A DNA stretch of 64,000 bases from Rhizopus arrhizus (lineage: Eukaryota > Mucoromycota > Mucoromycetes > Mucorales > Rhizopodaceae). Position 1 is the stretch's first letter. Each line of letters opens with the position of its first letter. The notes under the pieces are model-generated. The model was not told the origin of the DNA, did no database searches, and saw only the letters and a list, made by a program, of their open reading frames with translations. Both the position numbers and the translations under genes were made by a program. The DNA is taken from positions 1,364,001 to 1,428,000 of the forward strand of contig JAKZZE010000013.1 in the NCBI GenBank assembly GCA_024220505.1, given 5' to 3'. Positions 10,921-22,136 of this stretch are shown in pieces.

Positions 10921-11817
10921 ATGTCTTCTACTATTTCAAGAGCTGCAAGAACAATTACTAAATCAATCCTATCAAGAAAACAAGCAGAAGGTGCCGGTGC
11001 TACAGTTTATAGATCAATTGGCAGTGCTGGTCTTAGAGACTTGGACCCCTTCTTGATGCTTGACGAATTTGACGTTAAAGCTCCCGGAGGCTTTCCTGAT
11101 CATCCTCACCGTGGGTTTGAAACAGTGACTTATATGCTCGATGGTGAATTTTTACATGAAGATTTCAAGGGACACAAAGGACATTTGCGCCCGGGTGATC
11201 TTCAATGGATGTCTGCTGCTAAAGGTATTGTTCATGCCGAGATTCCAGCCAATAACAAAAGAGCACACGGTTTGCAGTTATGGGTTAATTTAGCTAGCAA
11301 AGACAAGTTATCTGAACCAAATTATCAAGAATTTCCAAGTGAAAAGGTGACTTTGGTTACTCCTGAGGAAGGTATCACGATCAAGGTGATTGCAGGTGAA
11401 TCTTATGGTGTAAAGAGTTCAGTGATGACAAGGACACCCACTATGTTTATTGATGTCAAGCTGAAGAAAGGAAAGACGATGAAGCAGGTCATCCCTGAGA
11501 ATTATGCTGGATTCATCTATACTCTCTCTGGTACAGCACTTTATGGCAAAAATAAGCATCAGTCAGAAGCACATCACACTTTAGTCCTTGACAATGAAGG
11601 TGGAGACTTTATTCCGGTCGAATCACTTTCAGACGATTGCCATTTTGTAGTAATTGCTGGACAACCTATCAAAGAACCCGTAGCTCAATATGGTCCTTTT
11701 GTCATGAACACCAAACAAGAGCTCCGTCAAGCTGTTGCCGATTATCAACAAAGTAAAAACGGTTTTGAGGGAGCATCAGAGTGGGTCTCTTCCATTAGAG
11801 ATAAATGGTCCTTTTAA
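10921..11817 (+). CDS. Pirin-family bicupin protein
   Basis: An intronless 298-residue protein. The ATG at 10921 is chosen because the open frame upstream has only TTG. The N-terminal cupin carries FPDHPHRGFETVTYML and GIVHAEIP, which hold the His-His-His-Glu iron ligands of pirins. LHEDFKGHKGHLRPGDLQWM lies between them. The C-terminal cupin contains NYAGFIYTLSGTALYGKN and ends in the typical VAQYGPFVMNTKQELRQAV. Human pirin is an iron-binding nuclear co-regulator and bacterial pirins have quercetinase activity; the fungal role is not established. It converges on PUS3 with 98 bp between the stops. Confidence 0.95.
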   Translation: MSSTISRAARTITKSILSRKQAEGAGATVYRSIGSAGLRDLDPFLMLDEFDVKAPGGFPDHPHRGFETVTYMLDGEFLHEDFKGHKGHLRPGDLQWMSAAKGIVHAEIPANNKRAHGLQLWVNLASKDKLSEPNYQEFPSEKVTLVTPEEGITIKVIAGESYGVKSSVMTRTPTMFIDVKLKKGKTMKQVIPENYAGFIYTLSGTALYGKNKHQSEAHHTLVLDNEGGDFIPVESLSDDCHFVVIAGQPIKEPVAQYGPFVMNTKQELRQAVADYQQSKNGFEGASEWVSSIRDKWSF

Positions 11818-11915
11818 TATCACCTTAAATACACACGTATCATCCTTTTTTTTTCTCAACATCATACATACATAAATCAATCAATAAATAAAAGAGTCTA
11901 GTTTATTATTCATTC

Positions 11916-13268
11916 TTAAGCTTGAGTTTCTTCTTGTGCATCAAGTTTTCGCTTTTTACGAACTTCGTACTTTTCTTTCTTTAATTGATCAGAGTCACAT
12001 CTCGGTCTTAATAGGACAGGCTTATATTTGTTTACTCTTGTTTCTTTTCCTGCACCTAAGGGTATCAGAGCCGCTCCATCTGACCAAGCAGATTCACGTT
12101 CTTTTACAAGGTCAAGTATAGTTTTGGCGCTTTTATCGGGCATGACAGCAGGAAAGGATCCCACCTTTGTCAAATAATACTGATATGTTAAAGATCGAAT
12201 CATCTGTACATTCCATAATTCGTTGTAGTGCAAATAAATTCGTAAAGAGGATGGGAAAGGATCATAGGTTGAGTCTTTGAAGGAGTAAAACCATTCAATA
12301 TCCTTAAACTCGCAATCATAAAGTACCAAAGGCAAATCACTTGCCATTGGAAAATCTGGCTTTGAAGGGACCTTTTCAATATCCAATACATCTCGAATTG
12401 TCTCTGGTGGCTCAAGCCCTTGTCCTACAAGGAACAAGACAGACATCATATATCGCACCTGATGCCACAAAAATGCCGTTCCCTTCAATTCTACTTCATA
12501 AAAATCAGTTCCATCTCCTATATGGGTTGTCTGTGTATGATCTACTGGGCGAACAGTCATGGAAATTATATGGCGATCATAACTCTGAATATTTTTAGCT
12601 GGATCCATTTTACAAAAATTGCGAAAGTCGTGCTCTCCTTCAAAGTATTTGCATCCCTGTCGCATCTTTTCAATATCCATTTTGCCTCTTGAGAAAAAGT
12701 ATTTATAAGTACGCGATGTGCAGTGATATCGAGCGCTGAAGTCTTCAGGAACAGATGCCCATGCGAGTACACGAATATCAGGTGGTAACATACGATTCAA
12801 TGTATCAACATATGGAAATTCTTGCTCAGCCGGTAAGAGATCAGGTGAAGGATCCGAAGTCAACTTTTTTGATCTAACCCACAATGCAATGACCTGTCCT
12901 AATCCACTCACGCCTCTATCTGTTCGACCACAACGTGTATAATCTATGCTGTCATCTATCTCTGCAACTAATTTGCATTCTTTTAGAGCTTTAAAAAGCA
13001 TGTCTTCAATGGTCGGTATCCTTTCTGGGTCTTGCTGACTGGCAAAGCCAATATAGTTCCATCCGATGTAAGCAACTCGTAGTGCTATCTTTCGCTTGGT
13101 GTACTTGGTCATATCAAACGGTCGGTTTTTTCCTTGCTTTTTGGGCTTTTTATGCTTTAATTCTTCTGTGTTATCAGTGTCATTTCTCTTTACTGTTGAT
13201 TGGCTTTCCAGCTCAGCGATGCGCTTTAGTAGCTGTTCACGAGTATATTCGCTGTACTTTGATTCCAT
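11916..13268 (-). CDS. PUS3: tRNA pseudouridine(38/39) synthase, Pus3/Deg1 (TruA family)
   Basis: A single exon of 450 residues from the ATG at 13268. The frame extends further up to 13337 but only with a GTG start, and yeast Deg1 is of similar length. The N-terminus has a short coiled coil (YTREQLLKRIAELESQ) and a Lys-rich linker (KHKKPKKQGK). The TruA fold begins KIALRVAYIGWNYIGFASQQ. The catalytic Asp (about residue 117) is in YTRCGRTDRGVSGLGQVIAL. Further TruA blocks are DFSARYHCTSRTYKYFF, EGEHDFRNFCKMD and GTAFLWHQVRYMMSVLFLVG. The enzyme isomerises uridines 38 and 39 of the tRNA anticodon arm. The basic C-terminus (KYEVRKKRKLD) could be a nuclear localisation signal. Confidence 0.96.
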   Translation of the reverse strand: MESKYSEYTREQLLKRIAELESQSTVKRNDTDNTEELKHKKPKKQGKNRPFDMTKYTKRKIALRVAYIGWNYIGFASQQDPERIPTIEDMLFKALKECKLVAEIDDSIDYTRCGRTDRGVSGLGQVIALWVRSKKLTSDPSPDLLPAEQEFPYVDTLNRMLPPDIRVLAWASVPEDFSARYHCTSRTYKYFFSRGKMDIEKMRQGCKYFEGEHDFRNFCKMDPAKNIQSYDRHIISMTVRPVDHTQTTHIGDGTDFYEVELKGTAFLWHQVRYMMSVLFLVGQGLEPPETIRDVLDIEKVPSKPDFPMASDLPLVLYDCEFKDIEWFYSFKDSTYDPFPSSLRIYLHYNELWNVQMIRSLTYQYYLTKVGSFPAVMPDKSAKTILDLVKERESAWSDGAALIPLGAGKETRVNKYKPVLLRPRCDSDQLKKEKYEVRKKRKLDAQEETQA

Positions 13269-14729
13269 ATATAATTGAAATGAAGACAAAGGGTCAGAAT
13301 CAGTGGATGGTACTATTTCACTCTTTATACAAGCCACACAAAGCCACTGTTAAATGGGAAAAGGGGAGTTTTTCGGGGGGGGGCATCATGAAATACAACT
13401 ATACTCTTGGAAAAAAGCTGAGAAAGAATGACCATGCCACTACATTATCTCTCATTTATGTATCCTTTGCTCTATAAACGATAGCTATAGCTTACAAATC
13501 ATGACTGCGGTCTTATTGTGCAAGATATGTCTATTAAAAGAAATTCGGAGAATGAAGCACCTTTATTCAGGGACGATCTTTCTATTTTCTGTTTTCTTTT
13601 TTTTAAAAAAGGCAGAATGAAAGACATGCTTTTTGCAAAATAATTACCGTGAGCAAAAAAATTGATAGGAAAAGGTTGTTTGTGATGATCTAAAAAATTA
13701 AAAAAGGATCTAAAGAATGTTTTATATAAAATACTAAATCTGAAACATTTTACCCTGAAGGCCACGCTTTCATCAATGATTTTCAGTAAGATCTTTTGTT
13801 CTCATTCACATGCTGTCATCATTTACTTTTTCTTTTATTTGTCTGAGACAGTACTTTTTATCGCTATTAATTATTTTGTTAATTAAAGTTTTAAAAATAT
13901 AATAAATGTCAGGCATAATTTGAGATAAAAGAAGCACTTATATAGAAACACATTTATTTTTTACTTTTCAATTCTTAATATGTCTTTAATAGTAAAAAAG
14001 AAAACTTTCTCTCAAGAGCAGTATTTAAAAAAGAACGAATGAAAGACAGTGTTAACGAAAAACGTGTAGCATGCTTACCAAAATAAGCAATTCTTTTTCT
14101 TTTTTTAGTCTTACCTTCAAAGAAGCTTAACGTATTCATTGTCCTTGTTTTTTATTTAACTTGAATTGACATAAAATGAAAATAATTTTCTTTTGCTTAT
14201 AAATCAATGAACAATACAAAGTGTTTTTAAATCCTCAAGTAAAAGTAACCTTTCACAAAATAAATTTTGTAGGAGACTTTTTTTTTAGAAACGGCCAATA
14301 TAATAACAGACAATATTTAAATGAGGTATTAAAATAGGCCATTCATAGAAAGAGGTTGGAACTGAAAGCATGCAGCTTCATAGGAAAAAAGAACAAGGCT
14401 ACGATGAGTAGGGTTAAAAAAGCAACTCTAAAATAAACAGGCTGCAAGAAGACCATACTTTAGCATACATTGGGAAGAGCACTAAATATGATTGCAAAAT
14501 AAAAGAGCGGGTACCACAAATGAGCTCAAACATATAATAAATTGGCGAGATCAAGAAGAAATCTATATTTTCTAAATTTGGTTTAAAATTTAAAATATCC
14601 ATTTTTAGTTTATTTTACCTTGCCTGGGTAAAATATAAAAGGAGGAGGACAAAAGAAAAGCCTCCAGACCTTATCAACATAACTTTTCTTTTTCTCTCTC
14701 TCTCTTTTTTTTTTACAACTCAAAAATAA
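13269..14729. other. Intergenic; promoter of the cyclin gene at its end
   Basis: No convincing gene is present. The last 100 bp contain TATAAAAGG (about 14636) and a CT-rich tract (about 14690-14712) before the cyclin ATG. The rest is AT-rich with several T/A runs. Confidence 0.4.
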
Positions 14730-15418
14730 ATGATCAGCGTACTTTCATCCCACAAATCATATATTAATAGTTTGATATCTTATACTGCTTCGAACGTAAA
14801 AACACTAATAGATTGTTCAAATGAAAGATTACATTATCAACATCGCTTGTTGCCAACACTACATGTTTTTATAAAACACACGTTTTACCATTGTAATCTA
14901 ACACCTACCATTCTTATGGTGGCTCTTATCTATCTTGATCGTCTAAAGAGTAGTTTACCACGCAAATCCCAAGGAGGTAATATCAATTCCTTAGGCCATA
15001 CAACATATTTACAATAACTTTTACTCTATAGAATTCGATACACCTTACAAATTGTTTATTGTCGCAGTTGTTTTGGCTTCAAAGTTTATTGAAGATTCAG
15101 ATGATGTTACACGATCCATTCATAGCTTTATTTCTCCGCTATATAGCGCAAGAGAGCTAAATGATATGGAAAGGAGCTTTTTAGGTAAAGAATACATCAT
15201 TCCCCTCACTTTATTTGATTTTCTTAAACTAATCCTTTCTTTCTATTCTACATTACTACATATAGCTATTGTCAAGGTAAATGCCTCATACACATCTTTT
15301 TTAATCTCATTTACTTTTACTAACCCACCTAAAATAGTACAAATTGTATGTGAATCTGGTTGAAGTAGATCAATTCGTCAAGGAACATAAAGATTTCTTA
15401 AACTTTGCATTTGATTAA
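14730..15418 (+). CDS. PHO80/PCL-type cyclin, four exons with an 11-nt exon
   Basis: Exons are 14730-14976, 15032-15184, 15266-15276 and 15338-15418, giving 163 residues. The introns are GT-AG (55, 81 and 61 nt). Exon 1 has the PHO80-like cyclin-box start (RLLPTLHVFIKHTFYHCNLT, TILMVALIYLDRLKSSLP). Exon 2 has YKLFIVAVVLASKFIEDSDD and SARELNDMERSFL. The 11-nt exon adds only AIVK, and exon 4 starts YKLYVNLVEVDQFVKEH. The join FL-AIVK-YKLYVN fits the end of the cyclin box, supporting the microexon. Such cyclins bind Pho85/CDK5-type kinases. The protein is almost only a cyclin box, so partner and pathway are inferred from the family alone. Confidence 0.85.
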
Positions 15419-16028
15419 TACCTTAAACTTATTCCCTTTAGTTGTATAATAACGCATAATTCATATGTAAATAATCATCTCCTTATACTATCTCCTTTTT
15501 ATAATAAACCAATCTTGGCAATATTACCCATATTCATTCTCTAATCAATCGGCGACGCGTGTGTACCTCGGAAATTTTTGTTGATAAATTTTTATGTTCC
15601 ATAGTTGTTTTTAAAGAAGCTGCATATGTACTTTTGTGCTTCCTCAGAATGCTTGTTTTATATAGAAAAAAATTGACCTTAGATTGATAATATTGAGCTT
15701 GTACGAATAGTCTGTTTTACATATAAAAAAAATTCAGTAACTATTGTTTATTTCTTCCTGTTTTATTGTATGTATTAGCAATCAGCTTGCTATTATCCAT
15801 TTTAAGTGCAATTGTTGTACAATGCTGTCATAAGGGCATTACAGTACCTGATCTAACAAAAAAGAAACTGAACAAAGCGTTATTCCAGTTATAAGCATAT
15901 GTGATACAAATAAAACAAGAAAAGAAGTGATCTCAACACGACAGTTTATAAAATTGGAGATAGTAAAATCCTATTTGACCTTGTGGCTGAAGAGATAAAA
16001 AGGGGCGGAAATATGTGTTTTATTTTAA
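15419..16028. other. Intergenic, nothing recognised
   Basis: AT-rich sequence downstream of the cyclin gene. No ORF, repeat or RNA gene could be supported. Confidence 0.4.
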
Positions 16029-16382
16029 AAAGAAATTACACCCGTGCAAACATATGAACTACAGTTACATTTTACTGCTTTGTTTAAAAAAGATCCCTGG
16101 GCCAAAGCTAAGGTATTGAGCTGAATGAACATTCTTGGAATTATGGAGGACAACAACTTACGGGATTTATCTCGTCTTACCTTTAGTGTATGTACACAAT
16201 CAAAGCTCTTCCAGCCTATTTTCTGTGTTCAGCCTTTCACAGCATATCCATTGCAGGTGTACAAGCATAAAAGGATATTTACTGACCTTTTTCTATTAGG
16301 AAATTTTAAATGTGTTACATGTGAATACAAGAGAAATAATGACTTTGCAACTAAAATAACACATAAGAACCAGAGTCTTTAG
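16029..16382 (+). pseudogene. Fragment of an unidentified gene
   Basis: One frame reads KEITPVQTYELQLHFTALFK then DPWAKAKVLS, meets TGA at 16122-16124, and continues MNILGIMEDNNLRDLSRLTF, QSKLFQPIFCVQPFTAYPLQ to a stop at 16382. The protein-like composition on both sides of the stop suggests a decayed coding exon. No domain is recognised. Confidence 0.35.
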
Positions 16383-17759
16383 ATGATGAATCCGTTTTTG
16401 TTCACATCTAATGATCATGTCAGATTATATTGCAACTCTAAACAGTCTGCCACTCTTTTTATAATAATGATGTGTCTAAAAAATATCTTGAGCTTATTGC
16501 AAGTTTCTTTTTTAAAAGAATCAATCTTTTTACTTCTATAACTCAGTTGCACACTTTCTCAGTATTGAGAATCACCTCATCATGATAGACATAGAGTCTT
16601 GCTGTGAAATTACCTTTGATGTTGGCATGATTCTAAATCTCTCTTCAATTTTCAGAAATTTGTTAATGTATTTCAATTTCTTTCTCCATCGTGTATTGTC
16701 TGTGGTTCCAAGGGATATGTGTATCATGTTTCAAGTCTGACAGCCTATTATCTTGTACAACGGATTTATTTACTCTCTTTTTCTCCTATCTTACGTTAAC
16801 TTGTAGGCAAATGACTCTAGTGGTACAACTGCCTGCATAAAGTGTAATTAATAACATGTAAACATATCTTAATCACTCTAATGCAAAAAGTGTAAAATAA
16901 GACTAATTTAAATACTTTTATTTTAGCTTCAATTTGTGCGTTATCAATGGTTCTTTTGTCTTGTAGAATACAAGTTTTTTTTTTTAAAAAAAAAAGCATC
17001 TGTTTTCTGCAATCTCTAATTAAGGAACACAATAAACACTGCAAATAAGACAGAAAATTACTTAAATATTAAGCTTAATATTACTAATTTTAAGAGCGCT
17101 ATTTTTCAAAAATCAATAAATCACTCAAAAACATAGATTTTCTACTGAAAATGAAATATAAGCATCATGATTATATATACATTTGAATTATGATTTTAAA
17201 AGAGCTATTATATATAAAAAACAAAAGCCTGTTTTTTTACATCAAGGGTAAGCATATTAAAGAGGTAAAAATAACTGATGTTAAAAAATCCATCATTGAG
17301 GACTTTTTTTACTGTTGTTTTCTTTGGCAAAAGTTTATACTAATATTCTTCAAAATCTGCATTACTTTTTTTTTTCTCATTTCAAAAACTCTCTCGTTCT
17401 CTGTTATAATGCCTAACAAAAATCTTTATATCTGTGTTTGCCCTGAAGTTTGTGCCATTAAGGCTAATGGCAATGATGTTGTTATAAAATCTATTTTTGA
17501 ACGTCATGAACTAAATAGACAGTATCCAGCAATTTATTCAACATATCCTGTCCACCATTTGCATGGTTAATACAGTATGAATTTTATTTGCCTGAAAAGG
17601 AAAAAAAAAAAGACAGAATACTGAAATTTATCTATTGTAGAAGTATCAATGTACACCGGTAAGAGCTTTCCACCCTTTGATGAACCACTTTCACTGTACC
17701 TGCTCTTTTCTGTGATTTTGTTCAAAACAAAATTTTTGATTGATGAGCAAGCTGAACTA
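16383..17759. other. Intergenic or decayed sequence
   Basis: Several short ORFs (for example 17190-17570) lack recognisable motifs. Part of it may be upstream sequence of the transposase remnant that follows. Confidence 0.3.
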
Positions 17760-19130
17760 TTAATGGTTAGCTCAGATACTTTGATCCTGTCATGTTTACC
17801 GTTGTTGATCCAATGCACAATCTATACCTTGGTACAGCCAAAAAAATGATGACGATTTGTCGTATAACATTGGTGAATAGAAGGTTAATGCTTACGAATG
17901 AAGATATGAAGAAGATGGTAGCCGAGGCAAGGAATATTCAATTGCCAGTTGGGTATGACTCGTCCTCTTTGATTCGCAAGGTGACAACTGGTGAAATCGG
18001 ATTCTCTCATTTGATGGCTGATGAGTGGAAGGTCTGGGTGACTTCCATGTCAAAGATGTTGCTATTTGGAAAATTAGATCAACAGTATTACCAGCACTGG
18101 TTAAAATTTGTTGATGCTAATATTTTAATTGCATTATCATCAATCACACTTGAAGATGTAGAAAAGGCTCATCAATTGCTCGTTTCTTTTTGCTCTGAAA
18201 TGGAGGAATTGTATGGTGCCTATAATATTTCAATCAACATGCATCTACATGCACATCTAAAAGAAGGAATCATCAACTATGGTCCCGTATATGGTTACTG
18301 GGTGTTCAACTTTGAACGATACAATGGTGACATGAAAAACTTTAATACAAACCGCAAAGGAAATATCGAATCAACATATTTAAAACAATTCTTATACAGA
18401 ATCCCCAGTGGTGACTATTTACGAGAGCTCAATGTATCAACAAACAGCCTTGGATACTCATCACTGTTAAAATAAATAACAAAAACAAAAAAACAAAAAA
18501 AATATGCAACCATTCATTAAAAAACATCTAGAGCATTACAACATCAATAGCTATACTTCCTTAGCACTCCCTTATAACATTCGTTCTACAACTGGATCGG
18601 AATCTCTGTCTCCGTCTACCATTGCATCTATGAACTTGGTTTCTGTAACCAGTTTAATAGATGACATGCGTATTCATGAGTGCATCTCCACCTTTTATCA
18701 AAATATTTATCAAACAAATCAAATGTATGTTCCAGGTAAATAATCAAGTTTAAAACCATTAATTTGCTTGGACGATCATTTAAATCTGCTGTCTGCTCTT
18801 TCCCCTCGTGGATCTTATCTTTGCTCTTTTTTCCTTGGCTCCAACCAAGCTTTTTTCCTTCGTTCAGGCCAGGTTCAATTCCTCTTTTGCTATATTCATG
18901 AAACCAACAATGTAGAAGTAATTCACACCTTTGCTTTTGTAAGATGGTACAAGCATACATCTTACACCTTCGATATCGATAGTAACAATGATTTAAAAAC
19001 ATAGTCTGACGATTTTGAAGGAGTGGACAGCTCTTGTGTGCTTCCAGTACAGAAAATTTATGGGCCTGTTGGTGTAATAAAGTGGTTAGAAAACGTAAAC
19101 ATAATCATTTCCATGGCAAGAAAAATAAAA
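17760..19130 (+). pseudogene. Tnp2/Plavaka-like transposase, C-terminal half, broken
   Basis: The long ORF (frame open to 18475) begins around YFDPVMFTVVDPMHNLYLGT, followed by VTTGEIGFSHLMADEWKVWV, YYQHWLKFVDANILIALSSI, ISINMHLHAHLKEGIINYGP and GYWVFNFERYNGDMKNFNTN. These blocks match the order I know from fungal CACTA/Plavaka (transposase family tnp2) proteins. After the stop at 18473 the sense resumes in other frames: 18504-18743, then 18760-19004 with VIHTFAFVRWYKHTSYTFDI, then CVLPVQKIYGPVGVIKWLEN to about 19130. So stops or frameshifts break the C-terminal domain. No terminal inverted repeats were found nearby. Confidence 0.6.
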
Positions 19131-19259
19131 GGATAAGCTCTTTATTTTTTATTCGTATTATTTTGTACTTCTTATTGTAACATTTCATTCTTTACAGATA
19201 TAAAACTTGTAGAATTTGTTTACTCTTTTTTAACTTTGATTTTTTTTTAAAAAAAAAAG

Positions 19260-19815
19260 GGGGGGCGCGTCCTGTAGCATAGTCCAAGAAGGGAACGCCT
19301 ACAGAAGTGGAAGTTCAGCCCGAAGGTACCAACTTGAGTATTTTGAGCTGCCTATCCGTGTATGGATTGATTGCGGTTTCTCAACAAGTTCTCAAACCAA
19401 ATAGTCGAAAAAAGCAAAAGATAGCTGGTATCAAGAGGAGCTTCCCCCACGGGATTAACTCGAGTCATTTTTTTGCTGTTTGTGTAAGAAATAGCAATCG
19501 TGCTGAATAAACTTGGACTGCATAATGTGTATATGGGATGAGTAATGCCGCAATTCACAAAACTTCGAAAGTCCTCCAAGTATTTCGTGGTTATGGATAC
19601 ATTGCATAGCTTTTACCACCTTACTTGCCTATGTTGAACCCTACTGAAGAGAGTTCGACAAAAATAAAAAAGTTCGCAAGACACCTTAAAAAAAATGAAA
19701 TAATAGCCGACCGTACTGAAGAAGCAGCAAAAACAATTATAGCAGAAAACTGTAGGGAATAGATTTGTCATCCATAAGTTTTTGCCAAATGTATGGATAT
19801 GGAGAGGATATAATT
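19260..19815 (+). pseudogene. IS630/Tc1-mariner-like DDE transposase remnant
   Basis: Fragments in shifting frames read EVQPEGTNLSILSCLSVYGL, then KKQKIAGIKRSFPHGINSSH. Further on comes a degraded GYIALLPPYLPMLNPTEESS followed by TKIKKFARHLKKNEIIADRT and EEAAKTIIAENC. The block PPY.P.LNP.E..TKIK is the last catalytic motif (Glu) of the DDE_3 superfamily. Several frameshifts and stops are present, so it is a fossil. Confidence 0.5.
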
Positions 19816-20201
19816 ATCATATAGTAATAAACTTTGTATATTTTCTGATTTGATGGCTAAGAGAATTGTACCACCTATCAAAAAATTGAATGATCACAAA
19901 AAAGCTTGAATGCACTACAAAATCTTGAATTTTAAACGCAAATCACTGTAACATTTGAAATCAGTTTTTTTACCTCAATGAAAATAATCGTCTTGTCTTC
20001 CTTTTTCTCTCTTTCTGTTGCTTATACCAATTATCTTTATGAAATAAATTAAGCTAGATAAATATAAAGGTATAGTACATTAACATAAATTCTGACGTAA
20101 TGAGCAATACAATCCCCGCCATCTAGGGCCTGCGAAGGAGGGGTTTGCAATTTTTTTTTGGTAGTCCAAAGAAATACACTGTTTTTTTTTTCAAAAACAA
20201 A

Positions 20202-20847
20202 ATGGCTTCTTCAGTACGTGCCGCTGCTATCAACTGGTCCAAGTTAAACGTCACTCTTCCTCAAGAAACAGTTGCTTCTCTTCAAGCTTTCCGTAAGCGT
20301 AATGAAGAAGTCAAGCGTGCTCTTTCCGAATTGAAAGAACAAAGTACCACTGTTGATTTTACTCATTATCGTAAGGTCCTCAAGAACCAAAACATTATTG
20401 ACCAAGCCGAAAAGGCTGTCGGTAGCTTTAAGCCCGTCACTTACAACTTGGATGCTCAACTTAATGTAATCAAACAGTTTGAATCTAAGGCTGTATGTAG
20501 AATTTAAAAAAAAATGAAGCAGGAGAAAAAGAATTGTGTGTTGAAAAAACTGTTTTTTCGATATAGGTTGCTAAGGCTGAGAAGACTGTTAAGCAAATTG
20601 AACAAGAACTTAAGGAACTTCAAGCTACTCTCAGCAACATTCAACAATCTCGTCCTGTGGAACAGCTCAAGGTGATTTTTATAAAAGCATGATAGTTTTT
20701 TTTATTTATATTCATTCATATCTACAGGTTGATGATGTTGTTGCTGCCAATCCCAAGCTTATTAAGGAAGTTGAAGAAAGCATCAAGAAGGGTGAATGGA
20801 GTGTCCCTGGCTACAAGGAAAAGTTTGGAGACATTTCTTACTTTTAA
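20202..20847 (+). CDS. ATP7: Mitochondrial F1Fo ATP synthase subunit d
   Basis: Three exons (20202-20492, 20567-20671, 20728-20847) with GT-AG introns give 171 residues; yeast Atp7 has 174. The start MASSVRAAAINWSKLNVTLP is typical of the family. A long helical body follows (FRKRNEEVKRALSELKEQST, AEKTVKQIEQELKELQATLS), and the C-terminus contains ESIKKGEWSVPGYKEKFGDI. Subunit d belongs to the peripheral stalk that ties the F1 head to the membrane sector in the inner mitochondrial membrane. The gene is intact. Confidence 0.95.
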
Positions 20848-21017
20848 GCAAATTATTTATATTATTTGTTACATTTGCTTTGTATTCAATTCTTTGTTTA
20901 TTTTTAAAATCTAAAATATGACAGTTTTTATATATAGTGGCTGAAATGATCAGCATTAAAAAAAATAAAAACAAAATTTCTTTTTTTTTTTTCTTCTCCC
21001 TCTTTCTACTCTCTTTA

Positions 21018-21953
21018 ATGGATTTTTCTTTAATTACAGGCTATTTATCTATATTATGCTGGCTTATAGTTTTTACACCGTAAATTGAATAGATATCGGT
21101 TTACAATCGTCACTTTTTAATCTTGTATTTACAGACAGTTGTGGGAAAACTATAGACGCAAAAGTGGAGATGGTCTTTCGATGACCTTTCTTATTATTTG
21201 GTTAGCAGGCGATATTTTTAATCTTTTAGGTGTTATTATGCAAGACTTATTGGTTACAATGGTAACAAAAAAAAAAGAAAGTTTGATATAAATTAACAAA
21301 AAGAGCCTAGTTTTTCCTTGCACTTTATTATACAGTAGCCGATATGGGATTAATATGGCAAGTTATTTATTATCAACAAAAAGCTATTCCGGTAGACGAA
21401 GATATTACATCCGAAAGAACTTTTTTGATCAAGCCTTTTCCAAGGAGACAAGATGATTTCCGCAGGAAGCTCTTCAATTGGATCTCGGCTTGCTCTATCC
21501 TATTGGTAACCGTCGTGTCATGTTACACATATTATAATGTCCATCAAAAACACGACACAAATTACGTGAGCTGGTTGCCTCAGATCATGGGGTGGTCGAG
21601 TGCTGTACTTTATATCGGAAGTCGTGTACCTCAATTACTTAAAAATTATTATAATCAAAGCACAGAAGGACTGAGTATAGGCATGTTTTTGTGTGCTGTA
21701 ATGGGAAACATATTTTATACAACTGTAAGAGAATATTTCATTATTAGATAAATATTAACACATAAACATAGTCTATCTTCTTAAACTCAACAGATCCGGA
21801 TTATCTGATAACAAATATGTCATGGATTGCTGGAAGTCTAGGTACTTTGTTATTTGATTTTTTGGTAAGTTTTTATTTTTATATTATAAATTTCTATTTA
21901 CTATTTTATTATTTTAGATCTTTGTACAGTTCTTTGTTTATAAACAAAAATAA
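21018..21953 (+). CDS. PQ-loop vacuolar/lysosomal amino-acid transporter (Ypq/PQLC2-like)
   Basis: Exons are 21018-21079, 21135-21261, 21311-21724, 21772-21864 and 21918-21953, giving 243 residues and very short introns (47-55 nt). Acceptor choices at 21310 and 21771 are set by frame and family similarity: FFLALYYTVADMGLIWQVIY and SIFLNSTDPDYLITN. Two PQ motifs are visible, VFTPQLWENYRRKSGDGLSM and RVPQLLKNYYNQSTEGLSIG, with seven predicted membrane segments. Family members export cationic amino acids from the vacuole or lysosome. The N-terminus MDFSLITGYLSILCWLIVFT leads directly into TM1. It converges on ATG9 (184 bp between stops). Confidence 0.92.
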
Positions 21954-22136
21954 AAATAAAATACCCTCAAACTCATCTTTTTATACAAACAAGGGGTTCA
22001 CACTATTTTACATCAATATTTCACAAGAAAAGGGTTTTGTTTCAGAATACACTTATGAACCATTCAGTTAATATTGAGTTAATAAGGGAAAAGAGAGCTA
22101 TATTTGCTTCTTCCTTATTAACTTTGCTCTTTTATT

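Noticed and set aside
13269..13337. N-terminal extension of PUS3
   Set aside because: It begins at GTG; the ATG at 13266-13268 is the first proper start.
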